From the NCBI GenBank assembly GCA_947561585.1, contig CANNZV010000948.1:62001-126000 (forward strand): 64,000 bases of DNA. The letters are read 5' to 3'. The notes under the pieces were generated by a model, which ran no database searches, was not told the origin of the DNA, and saw only the letters and a program-made list of their open reading frames with translations. Origin of the DNA: Caprella mutica. Lineage: Eukaryota > Arthropoda > Malacostraca > Amphipoda > Caprellidae. The position numbers and the translations under genes are program-made. Numbering within the stretch: position 1 is the stretch's first letter; each line of letters opens with the position of its first letter. Shown here piece after piece: positions 22,204-32,796 of the stretch.

Positions 22204-22899
22204 TTAGGGAGGAGCGTTTTTTCAACTTTTTAGAGTTGGGTTTCACATTAAAGGGGAAAGTTTGTGGAACTGCATAAAAACGATGTGTGCAAACTTTCAG
22301 ACGCTAGGTATATTCCTTTATGGTTCGAGGGTCGTTTGAAAATTTGTAAAATACGAAAAATAGCATATTATCTAAAAAAATCCAAAAATTATATTTATTA
22401 TTCTTAAAAGTTAAGATTGATTAATATCGTAATAATAACACATTGCGAATATCTGACTAAAATTTCAAAGCTCTATCTTATTATCTTCATTGTTCGAGGC
22501 CCTGAAAATTCCTCTTGTAAGAGGTAATTATAGCTGGGCTTGGTGATTATGTTTCCATGGTTTCATCAATAAATCCTTATCCTTTTGATATTCAAATGGG
22601 CCTCGAACAATGAAGATAACAAGATAGAGCTTTAAAATTTTGGTCTTTTATTCTCAATGGTTTATTTATACGAAATTAATCTATCTTGACTTTTTAAGAA
22701 TAATAAATATAATTTTTGATTTTTTAAAAATAATATGCTACTTTTTCGTATTTTACGAATTTTCAAACTACCCTCGAAACATCAAGGAATAGTCCTAGGG
22801 GTCTGAAAGTTTGCACTCATCGTTTTTATGCAGTTCCACAACCTTTCTCCCCTAACGTGAAGCCCAACTCTAAAAAGTGGAAAAAATGCTCCACCCTAA
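22204..22899. mobile_element. 696-bp foldback MITE nested in the GGTATCACTGCGCA element
   Basis: The ends TTAGGGAGGAGCGTTTTTTC and GAAAAAATGCTCCACCCTAA-like complements bound arms of about 300 bp around a loop of about 100 bp (22504-22605). It is flanked by TATTTA on both sides (22198-22203 and 22900-22905). The sibling at about 43050 has a single uninterrupted site, in inverted orientation. Confidence 0.8.
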
Positions 22900-23382
22900 T
22901 ATTTATGCCTTCATTAAGAGCTAAAAGCTCATACTTATTATATTTATTCACATACAAATATAGTTATTAAAGAGGTGCAGTGATACTCATCTACCTCTAA
23001 ATTATCTGGGGTATCACTGCGCACGGCTGTAGCAGGAAACCAGTTTGTGTTAACAAGATAAAACGGTATGAATTTCTAAATCTCGGTTCTAGAGTTATTG
23101 GAGAGTTTGTGGGATTTAAAAATCACCGTCGCAAACTTTTTTCAGATCGTTTTGAGAGCACCACATTCATGGCAACTGAACTCTAGAAATACTAATAGGA
23201 TCGTGGTGCGTCATGATGTTTATGGGAGAAAAGATGATGCTTGAAATGATGGTGCAATCAGATTGAGGTTAAAACAAATGTTTTTTAAATCATAAGAGGT
23301 GGGGAGTAATACCCCATCAAAAGGGTATGCGCAGTGATACCCAGTCCGACCCTACATATATTTAGTCCGAAGTTTATTGGCT

Positions 23383-24480
23383 CTGCGGCACCTGAAATGA
23401 AGAATATTGTCTATTGGTATAGGAATTTGACAAAATTGTTTTGAAAATATAAGCGAACATCACTATTGCATAATTAATGTTTATGTAACATGTCCATATA
23501 TTATTCAGTTTCTCAATCAAATTTAGCAAGAAAAACGGAAAATATATAATTTCAATAGCCTTGCGGCACTTGAAGGGATCAATTATATAAGCTCAGATTT
23601 CACGATGCTTATTAACTAATCATAGAGCACCAATAAATCGCTATTGCATTTTCACAAAACATCCCCGTATTATCTTGAATTTTGAACAAAATTCAGCATA
23701 AAAAAAACATGTCTAATTCCAATGGCTTCGAGATACCTTAACCCTAGTAACCTAGCCTTTAATAAGTTTGCTCACTAACCTAGGGACTGGTCCAGGCGCA
23801 TCAGTCGTCACTAAAACTGTTATAAAATCTCAACAAATTGACTTTTTGATATTTAGTCTTTATAAAAAACTTCATCTGATATTTACACATTCATTGGTAT
23901 ACGCAAAAGAATAGTTACTAATTTTGAATAAAATTAACAAGCAAAGACGAAAAATAAATATTTCTTAGATTTTCTAACTATTTGCTCAAAAGCCATTTTC
24001 ACTACCCATCAATAGAATCCTTATAACACTCACAAAAATGAATAAAACTTGATGACAATTTAAATGTTGATGAAAAAGAAATCAACAATGAAAAAAATAC
24101 CAGAAAGAAAAATGTAACTTTTATAGTTTTTTCAATATACTAACTTAAAGCTGTATTTCGGGTTTATTGAGACACCCTTGTATATTTGAATAAATGCTCA
24201 TAATATGAGTATCTTGCATTTTATCAACTTCTTTTTTGTATAATCATATGTAATTATGTTGAAAAGTAAAAGTCAGGAAAAGACAGCTTCCAAATCGGTT
24301 TGAAAATAGAATTATTAATATTTTTTTCATGAGGACTAGCGCGCATGGATCAGTCCCTAGGTTACTAGGGTTAAGGAATCAATTACGTGAGCTCAGATTT
24401 CAGGATACTTATTTACTAATCATAGAGTACCAAAATTTCACTATTGCATCTTTCATTTCGACAAAAGTTGAAAAAACACC
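23383..24480. repeat. Three-copy tandem repeat, period about 165-180 bp, interrupted
   Basis: Units begin near 23383, 23561 and 23727 (TGCGGCACTTGAAGGGATCA-like starts; CTCAGATTTCACGATGCTTA; CACTATTGCAT). The third is split by the piggyBac-like MITE and resumes at 24371. Confidence 0.7.
23742..24370. mobile_element. piggyBac-like MITE with TTAA target duplication
   Basis: The termini CCCTAGTAACCTAG and CTAGGTTACTAGGG are perfect inverted repeats directly flanked by TTAA on each side (23738-23741, 24371-24374). Inside, CCTAGGGACTGGTCCAGGCG pairs with GCGCATGGATCAGTCCCTAG. TTAA plus CCC...GGG ends are the piggyBac hallmark. The 629 bp carry no transposase. Confidence 0.85.
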
Positions 24481-24494
24481 ATTTTCGCTCTATA

Positions 24495-24829
24495 TAGGGT
24501 GAGCCACAAAAAAGTGTTCCAAAGTATTAATTAATAATAATATCGTACACGTACAACTTCACGCAATGACGGTGGGAGAATGGCTTCATGAATTGTTTCT
24601 TATTTTTTAAAACAGGCTCACAGGGTGAGCCACAAAAAAGTGTACCAAAGTATTAATTAATAATAATATCGTACACGTACAACTTCACGCAATGACGGTG
24701 GGAGAATGGCTTCATGAATTTTTTTTTTATTTTTTAAAATCACTTCAACTCCTTTTTTACCTAGCTACTTATAAATACGATATTTATAATAATTATAAGT
24801 TGGGTACATTTTTTTGTGGGTCACCCTGT
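24495..24829. mobile_element. Tc1/mariner-type MITE with duplicated left arm
   Basis: The left TIR (C)AGGGTGAGCCACAAAAAAG occurs at 24496 and again at 24622 (126 bp apart, with about 115 bp nearly identical). The right TIR is TTTTTTGTGGGTCACCCTG, then TA. (TA)CAGGGTG...CACCCTG(TA) ends match those of the mariner transposon at 34538-36274. Confidence 0.75.
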
Positions 24830-25221
24830 ATCGAATATTAATCGATAAATAAAGACTTTCATCGATAAAGGAAGAATATAATTAGAGAATGACAATAGTT
24901 TTGGACATTTTGAGACTCAATATAATATACCTATGTTTTTAAACCATATTGAAATGACCTTTCCTATTGTGTTCATACATATGTATGTACGTTTGATTTT
25001 TATAAGTTTTTTAGAGTTTACAGTATCTAACGTACCTATATTTTCCTGTCTCTTTTATGTAGTGTTTATCTATGCTTACGTTTATCTATTGAAAAAAAAA
25101 CCTTCGATGTGTCATTAATGGAAATATTTGAAAATATTACAATCGTCAAATATTTTCAAATTAAATATCAATAAGTAATTTCAACTGTAAGCTTTATAAC
25201 ATCAAATATGTACTAAAAAAC

Positions 25222-26205
25222 GGTAGCCGGTAAATTGCTCGAAAACAATTGCTCGAAAGACAATTGCTCGAAAACAATTGCTCGAAAAACAATTGCTCGA
25301 ATGAACAATTGCTCGAAAGAACAATTGCTCGAAAGACAATTGCTCGAAAAACAATTGCTCGAACGAACAATTGCTCGAATGAACAATTGCTCGAATTATC
25401 AAATTGCTCGAATGAACAAAATTGCTCGAATTATAAAATTGCAGTTTTCGATTTTATAAAAGTCAGTTATTCGTGAAGTTTTGCTGCACCTAACAATCCT
25501 TGTTTCTTTTTAGTAATTGATCATTAATCATTCTATAAATTATATTAATTATTACTGAATCTGCATAATCTTTTTTTAGACCGTTTGTGTCATCTCGTAT
25601 GTAACATGTGAATTGGAATGATGTGCTGAATCAGTACTATTCATGTTTTTCATTAAACCCGAAAATTTATTACTAGCCTATCTGTATGTGGTACCTCAAT
25701 ATGTGAAATAACTCAAAGTTATGGCAGAGTTTTAATAAATCTAAAAAAAAATACAGGTTATTATGATAAAAAAAACATGAATAGTAGTGATTCACCACAT
25801 GATTCCAATTCACATGTTACATACGAGATGACACAAACGGTCTAAAAAAGATTTGCAGAATTGAGTAATAATTAATATAATTTATAGAATGATTAATGAT
25901 CAATTACTAAAAGAAACAAGGATTGTTAGGTGCAGCTCCACTTCATGAATAACAGACTTTTATTAAAAATCGAAAACTGTGTAATTTTATAATTCGAGCA
26001 ATTTTGTTCATTCGAGCAATTTGATAATTCGAGCAATTGTTCATTCGAGCAATTGTTCGTTCGAGCAATTGTTTTTCGAGCAATTGTCTTTCGAGCAATT
26101 GTTCTTTCGAGCAATTGGTTTCATTCGAGCAATTGTTTTTTCGAGCAATTGTTTTCGAGCAATTGTCTTTCGAGCAAATTGTTTTCGAGCAATTTACCTA
26201 GAACC
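25222..26205. mobile_element. 984-bp foldback element, CAATTGCTCGAA type
   Basis: The left end GGTAGCCGGTAAATT leads into about 15 units of CAATTGCTCGAA (25237-25430). The right end is AATTTACCTAGAACC, preceded by the same array inverted (25990-26190). Between the arrays the arms remain complementary to about 25650/25770 (for example AATTGATCATTAATCATTCT and its complement), so the whole element is close to one palindrome. A perfect 9-bp direct duplication, CTAAAAAAC, flanks it (25213-25221, 26206-26214). Frames in the arrays read repeated NNCSNEQLLE-type peptides and are not genes. Long TIR and 9-bp duplication suggest a Mutator-like or foldback superfamily. Confidence 0.9.
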
Positions 26206-26214
26206 CTAAAAAAC

Positions 26215-27334
26215 AATATCCCAACCATTAAATTTAGGAATATCCCAAACCATTAAATTTAGGAGCAGTGTTAAATGCTCCTATATATTTTATTGGTGCA
26301 AGTAAAGTCTCTTATATATGCATTGAAACTATTTTTTAAGAAATGACACAACATGGAAATCATCATCAAAATCTCCACAAATGAAATTGAATTAAATTTT
26401 TGTAATTAATTTTGTAATACTTTCTATTGAACTGAATGAACTTGATGATGAAAATCGAATGTGCCAACACAAGCTTCAAATCTATATGCTAATAAAGGAT
26501 TCTTAGATCCTTTACTCATAGATGAAAAATTTACCCTTTACCTTATTTGACCTTCAATTAAAGCTCACTTATTATAATTATGTTAGTCAACATCATCATT
26601 CGATAGCATTTGATCATTTTGAAATCTGTTGTAAAATTTTCAAAATAGTTAAATCTTTTATACTACAGTTTTACTAAAAAAATCAAAACTAAGATGTATG
26701 AATTACGTTCATTTGAAAGAAAAATGATTTATACAAACATATTTATTTCAGGTAGCTTCTGAATAATTTTGAAATTTATCAACTAGAACATTCCTCATTA
26801 GTTCAATGTGCACAACCAGAATATTCAATTCCATTCAATTTCACTTCTATTCGTGTTTCTCCAAATCTATTCAATTTGGATGAGAGTGGAATCCAATCTA
26901 CGTTACAACTAAAAATACATCCAAATAAATCGTAGATGTTCTTTTAGTAGCATTATTTAGAGATATCTCGTCTCATTCTGATAGGACTAAATTCACTGAA
27001 GAGGGACTCTTTTAAACGCAATGAAGAGAGTCTTATCTCTTAGCTATTTGCTATAAATTCAGGGGAAACGAAAATTGTAGTCTTGAACAATAGTTTTAGA
27101 TTGTTCATTCAATTTCATATGATTAATTCATAAAAAAGACTTAACTTCAAAATTTAACTTTCAATAGTAATGTACTCCGATAAGATATTTTTCACAATTT
27201 TTACAATTTGCATAAAAATAATAAGATAAAAAAAAACATATTTTAAAGATATGAATTTTTCCATTGGTATCTGTCAACTTAGCTTTCTGGAAATGAAGAA
27301 AATTTATTGAATTTTTATTATTTCTGTATTTTTA
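26215..27334. other. AT-rich spacer, no gene seen
   Basis: No coding or repeat signal was recognised. A TTTATTTCAGGTAGCTTCTG near 26745 looks like a splice acceptor by sequence, but no exon follows. Confidence 0.4.
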
Positions 27335-27540
27335 GTATTCAGTACTGTGTCTTCAAAAACACATCGAAAGCCTTATAATAACGCACTCTGCCTTCAAATG
27401 AGTATATATAGCTTTACTATTCAGCACAGTGTCATCAAATGAATACATAAAGCTTTACCAAAGATATATACTACAACAAGATGCACTACTCTCAAGAATT
27501 TTTTTAAAAGCGCCCTCTGCATTTGAATGAGGGTACTAAA
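27335..27540. repeat. Degenerate about 60-bp repeat, TATTCAGTACTGTGTCTTCA
   Basis: Units containing CAG(T/C)AC(T/A)GTGT and TCAAATGAATA repeat two or three times; the same kind of sequence recurs at 32625-32790, with a GCGCCCTCTGC / GTGCTCTCTGT landmark. Confidence 0.5.
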
Positions 27541-27605
27541 GCAACAACAACATTTGGTGTTGATCAAAACATTGAAAACTTTGAGTTTTCGCACTTCTGT
27601 CAGTA

Positions 27606-29679
27606 GGGGAAGGTGGTCATCAATGGTACACTGGGAACAAAGGGACATGCCCAATAACTTTTTTATTTGAGGGTAATTTTCAACAACTTCTTAATGGTAA
27701 ATTAGGCCCACTTCAGTGCATTCACTCGCATTGCATTCAGCGGTTGGGGTGCAGTCAGCTTTGTTTAAAACCGAAAACATGTTTTAGAGGTGGGAAAACT
27801 AAATTTTTCGTACTGTGTTTCAATTGTTTTAAATTTGTTATTTTAACATATTATACTTACGGCATTTTTCCATTATATTAAATAATATGTAAAATATGAT
27901 TATATGAAAGGATTTCCTTTATACTTTTGTAGTTGAGCTGCTATACCAGGGGTGGGCACACGTTGTGTTTTTCAGTGCCGAAAGATGGAATGTCAGTGCC
28001 AATTTTCTTTTCGTTTTCTAAATTTCTGGGATACTGAGTAATTTTATAATGAGGTGGTATATTTAATTGAAGTACGAACATGTACAACGGTACATATTTT
28101 GCGCATAAATATTGGTAGTAGATTTATCATTCGCATTAAAAAGAATTATTAAAAGATATACAAAGAAATTTTCTTCATGTGAAAATATCACATAAAAACA
28201 AAAGTAAGCTATCTTGCATAAGTAATAATAAGTAACTCATAAATTCACAGGATAAATTACTTACCTAACTTATAAAAATGGGAATTAAAAATGATTGCAT
28301 AAATATTTACCACAGTGTTTGAATATCCCAAGACAAGCGTATGAAAGATGTAAATTTAACTGATCTTGATAAAAAAAGACAGAGGTAAATAAATTAAACA
28401 CCGGCACTATTGTAACAATAAACAAAAATTTCTTATTAAGGGATAAAATTTACTATCAAAGTATCAAGGTCATTCATTACAAATATACTGTTCTTCAATT
28501 AGTTAACCATGCACTTCTATATTATCCTTTTAATTTATAGAGCAGTAAGGGCTAAAAATTTTTAATTTTCTTTGGAAGAAAATGAAGCACCGTTTCCCGG
28601 GTGGGCAGTGGTGCCGTTTTGAGTGCCAAAATAGCACTGAGTGCTGCATTTGCCCACCCCTGTGCTATACCCATATGTTTTCAAAATGGCGTTATGTGAT
28701 CATTGGGACAGTAAATTTGGTTAACAATGGGACAGTGACATATTGTCAACCAAACTGTCTAGTTATTCTATATGAATCAATAAATATCTATTTTTGATAC
28801 AATAACGTGAACTGTATCTTCAGAGTTTCTTGTAGAAACAGAACTTCAAGCTGAAGCGGGACTTTCGACCATTTTCAAGGGCTTTCGCAATCTGAGGTCC
28901 TCACAATGCATAACATATAAAACAAATTGCTCATAATAAAAGAAAAAGACGCAGCATGATTAAACCAGATACACCAAAGAAAGAAGAACCTATTGACAGT
29001 GCCACAAAAAGGGCTACGAAATCTCATAAACTATAAAGTATCCGTAGATGTCCTGTAAACTTGTTCTTGGTCTGGAACAGAACTTCGTCTGAAGAAGTGG
29101 ACGGAGATATGCTCACTTGATGAACTTAAACCTCTACAGAAAACGTTGGAAATAAAGATTTATGTTCTTGTAGAGTTTGATGAGACTTCTAAAACGTATT
29201 CTGTTGGTGTAATTTACTAAGCCAATGGATGAAAAAGATGAATACGAAATTTTGATGTAAGGCGAAGATAATAGTGCAATGAGTCTCATTTTCAAATGTT
29301 CCTGACTTGGAATTGGTAAAGCTAGAGGTCATTAAACTGATATTGTATGAACCAACTAAGTGTGGGATAACATAAAGAGATAATTCGAACTTGAAATTCA
29401 AGTAAGACTTCAACAATATAATAGTTGAATGAACTGTCCCATCGTTCACCAGGTTATGTCCCATTATTCCACCAGTGCTGTTATACAATGGGACAATTAT
29501 TTTTGTTTTTTATTTAATTTTTTTCTAGTCACCAGAAAATGTGATAGCATTCTAGTTAGTTTTATTTTATAAAGGAATATCTATATTAAGTATATTTTTG
29601 TTGTTGTTCATATTTTGATCATAGTAAATGAAATAACTATCTTTTTGTGTTTTTTGTTCCATTGATGACCACCTTCCCC
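27606..29679. mobile_element. 2.1-kb TIR element, GGGGAAGGTGGTCATCAATG ends
   Basis: The ends match over about 25 bp with one mismatch and are flanked by TA. AATGGGACA-type motifs recur near both ends (28706-28738, 29425-29495). The interior at 28800-29170 is GC-richer, but I found no transposase motif. A hAT MITE is inserted at 27947-28662. Confidence 0.7.
27947..28662. mobile_element. hAT-type MITE with perfect 8-bp target duplication
   Basis: The ends CAGGGGTGGGCACA and TTTGCCCACCCCTG are bounded by TGCTATAC at 27939-27946 and again at 28663-28670. The 8-bp duplication and CAGGGGTGGGCA-type TIR are typical of hAT elements. It is 716 bp and has no hAT transposase; the short plus frame at 28582-28797 runs out through the right end. 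Confidence 0.9.
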
Positions 29680-29857
29680 TACCTAGTTGGTTAGTTATAA
29701 ATAATTAAATATTTATTGATGTCATATGCGGCTGGTATGATTATTGAATCAATTCTAAATTTCCTATGTTAACTTTGATATGCAATTGAAACATGAAAAA
29801 AATAGGTAGTCACCTTTATGGTAGGTAGGTATGTACCGTAGAACTATATCAGACGAG

Positions 29858-30097
29858 TCAATTGAAACTTCTTATCAATTTATTTGCGTAAAAAATTAAA
29901 TAGCTTTTAATATTTATAAAAACTGAATAAATTTCAGAATATTTTTTTGTTGAACCAGCAAGACCTTCACCTGTATAACTTCGCCTGAACACTGAAAACT
30001 TTTCAATGATTTGATCAACACCAAATTCTGTTGTTGCTTTAGTACCCGTTTTCAAATGCAGAGGTCGCTTTTTGAAACAGAAATTCTTTAGAGTAGT
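29858..30097 (-). other. Short frame before a MITE, unrecognised
   Basis: A minus-strand frame gives RPLHLKTGTKATTEFGVDQI and then IEKFSVFRRSYTGEGLAGST, slightly more protein-like than its surroundings. It is cut by the MITE border at 30098. No family recognised; may be chance. Confidence 0.12.
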
Positions 30098-30562
30098 CCC
30101 AAGCAACCACAGTTAATGGGGCCAATGTGGGCACTAGGTACCATTTAAGCCCGTAATCTGATGACAAATCATATTGGTACTGTGTGGTTATTTGCAAAAT
30201 GGGCCAACGTGGTGACAGCATGGGCTACTAATATTGAAACCATCTTGGCCCAAGATGTTGTCGCGGTTGATGGGGCCAAAGTCGTAAAAGAACTGGCGAG
30301 CTGTATTGAAATCAACTTGGTACTAGGTGGTTTCCATGTGACATATGGCACTACCACATAGATACTGTGTGGTCATTTACAAACTGGGCCCACATGGTGA
30401 CAGCATGGGCTACTAATGTTGAAACCATCTTGGTATAAGATGATGCCGAGGATGATGGGGCCAGGGTCGAAAAAGCACTGGCAACCAATATTGATATTAC
30501 TTTGGTACTAGGTGGTTTCCATGTGCTAAATATGGCACTACCATATTGGACCCATCTGGTCA
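30098..30562 (+). mobile_element. CCCAAGCAACC-type MITE, left half with internal 190-bp tandem duplication
   Basis: The left end CCCAAGCAACCACAGTTAAT matches the complete copy at 37447. A block from TACTGTGTGGTTATTTGCAA to GGTTTCCATGTG is duplicated in tandem (about 30176-30360 and 30361-30545). The matching right half occurs at 32340-32596, so 30098-32596 may be one 2.5-kb element of which the 356-bp copy is a deletion form. Open frames here (30161-30361 plus, 30169-30563 minus) are shadows of the duplication. Confidence 0.65.
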
Positions 30563-31417
30563 CAATATATAAATCATAAGGTTTAATAAATTACTTTTGA
30601 AGCCTTGAATAGATTAATATTAGAGCATTGTTACTAATAAAATGAATATCATAATGAGTAAGACAAATAAAAATCATCTTCTAGATTTTCATTTATTTAT
30701 TCGTAAATCGTTACAACAGAAGAGTAGAATGAACTTAAAAAAATTATCCATTAAAAAGGTGATTCAACAGTAATATTAAACAATACATCTTGCTTTGTAT
30801 CATAAGTATAAAGAGTTATTATAATATAGTATAGAATAGCTATATATGATATTACAACTATCATGACTATAATAAAAAGCTGACTACCTATAACTCTGAG
30901 ATTAAAACAAAACTTATTATATTATCTATGGAAATCGACTCAATCGAATTACATAGCTAAGAAAAACAAGCATACAATAATTCAGTGAGAGGTCTAATAA
31001 TTTACATCCTTGGCTCTGGGTTGGTCCACTTTCTGTTGTGCCTATCTCTCTTTCCGTTATTGCAGTAACTGCCTTGTCTATATACCTCTCAAAATTTGAA
31101 GTTTTTTTATGGTGATGGCTCTACCCTGAAAATGAAAATATTAATTACTTAATCAATTCTCAATATCACTTGCAGAGTTCCGTAGCTGCATTTATTTCAG
31201 TTATACGTATTAATTAACTATATTTAAATATTTACTATATTGCAAGCAAATTTTGTAATTATCAGAAATGAACAAAAGTACGTGTATCCAAATTTGTTGT
31301 AACTAACATGGTTATCTCTGTAACTATTTTTAAATTAAATAATAGGTGCCCACATACCTAGATAGTGGAATTATATACTTCAGAAATCGAATCGCAGATC
31401 AAATTTAAATTATTTTA
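30563..31417. other. AT-rich spacer, no gene seen
   Basis: Contains a CTTGGCTCTGGGTTGGTCCA-like GC-richer patch at about 31011-31080 with no recognised identity. Confidence 0.4.
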
Positions 31418-31567
31418 AAGTTCCGAGTTATCGGACATTTTCACGTTTTCGATCAAGTTTGAAAAATTATTATCATTTAATCTTCAATTTGCTGTAGTAC
31501 TTTATTTCCATAAAGATCGAGAAAAAGTGACACCGTAAGATAAATTATTAATAACTCGAAAATTACC
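31418..31567. mobile_element. Short MITE, CCGAGTTATCGGAC...TTTTCGATCA TIR (copy 3)
   Basis: Third member with 7708 and 11952: GTTCCGAGTTATCGGACA...TTTTCGATCA at the left, AAGATCGAGAAAA...AATAACTCGAAAATTAC at the right. Confidence 0.6.
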
Positions 31568-32339
31568 CTAGGTACATATATTTAGCCATAGGCTGAAGAA
31601 AATATTATTCAACTCGGTACCTAATTAGGTACTGCACCTATAGAAGCAGGCAATAACTATATCGAATACACTATATAAAATAACTTTAAAATATCTATAA
31701 GTATATTTTAAAAACTTCAACTCACCATTTTATAACTTTAAATAGGCCGCAGAGTGCAGTTTTGAAGAATTTTCTTAATTAATTAAGGGAATTAAAACAC
31801 TAATACCTCCTCCAACGAAAAGCACTGACAAACTACCTGAATTTTAAAATTTCACTATGTATGTATAACCGAAAATACAAAGCAGGCTCATACCGGAAAC
31901 AAATATGTATGTTCCCCTGTTCACTTTAGGATTGCATATTATCCTCTATTCGTAATTTATCATATAAATATTTTGAAAATGTATTAAGTTTGTCACAATA
32001 AGCTAACAGTAGCTAATTATAAAAATAGACAAGCTTCATAGAAACTAGCATCTGGCAACCACGCTATAAAATCACTCAGTGCCACTCACCCTTAGCCACC
32101 ATTTTACACATTCATATAGCTTATTTACCTATATTTTATATTAAAATTGTGTTAATTAAAAACTATAAATTTTAAACCTTGAAACTAAAACTTTAACTCT
32201 TTATCGTTCCTGTGATCATCTTCGTCTAGTCACTTAAACTTAGTATTAAAAAAATATTTTTGCTGAAAGATTAATAATTTAATATTAATTTAAAGACATT
32301 TTATAAATTGCGATTGATTGAATCCTTCCTATTCCAGGA

Positions 32340-32596
32340 AATGGTCTTTCCAATATGTTAATAAAGCTTCCGCCTTATAATATTGATACGCTATATATTA
32401 ATCAGCTTGAGCCAATATGACAATTCAATGTGATGGATTTGCAACATTGAACCAACCTTCTCACAAGGTAACATTCCATGAGAATGGAAAACCACATTAT
32501 CCCAATGTAATTTCTAGGCTACTTTTCAGTCTGCCATCTCTTGCCCATCTAACCATCTAGTGCCTATGTTGGCACAATGTTTCATGGTTGCTTGGG
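32340..32596 (+). mobile_element. CCCAAGCAACC-type MITE, right half
   Basis: Matches 37560-37802 collinearly (TGATACGCTATATATTA; CATTGAACCAACCTTCTCA; CACATTATCCCAATG; AGGCTACTTTTCAGTCTG) and ends CATGGTTGCTTGGG. Confidence 0.7.
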
Positions 32597-32624
32597 GTGT
32601 ATCTTGTTGTAGTATAATATTTTT

Positions 32625-32790
32625 GGTTTTACTATCCAGCACTGTGCTTTGAAATGAATATTCTAAGTTTAACCATTCAGTACTGTGTTAACATACTTTC
32701 AATACCATTAATTTGTTATCCAAAACTACAACAATGCATTAACTATTTATGTCTAATTAATTCACATAAAAGTGCTCTCTGTACGAGAGT
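32625..32790. repeat. Degenerate repeat related to 27335-27540
   Basis: CAGCACTGTG and CAGTACTGTGT units followed by AAAGTGCTCTCTGTACG, as in the 27-kb copy. Confidence 0.45.
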
Positions 32791-32796
32791 AATTCA

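Larger units (their letters stand above)
21485..23352. mobile_element. Non-autonomous element with GGTATCACTGCGCA subterminal repeats (copy 1)
   Basis: The TIR GGGTCGGACGGGGTATCAC is read at 21485 (as AGGTCAGACGGGGTATCAC) and inverted at 23352, flanked by TA. The motif GTATCACTGCGCA or a variant recurs at about 21498, 21683, 21710, 22976, 23008 and 23325, inverted between the two sides. A pyrimidine-rich minisatellite occupies 21730-21960, and a separate foldback MITE sits at 22204-22899. A sibling in inverted orientation is at 42587-43855. No transposase. Confidence 0.75.

Noticed and set aside
24933..25118. Hydrophobic 61-codon frame resembling a small membrane protein
   Set aside because: Its hydrophobicity follows from T-rich codons; no homology, start context or conserved neighbour supports it.
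25202..26256. Frames reading NNCSNEQLLE-type and FRAIVHSSN-type peptides
   Set aside because: They are translations of the CAATTGCTCGAA arrays in the foldback element.
30161..30563. Frames on both strands in the CCCAAGCAACC MITE
   Set aside because: They follow the 190-bp internal duplication and are not kept in the copy at 37447.
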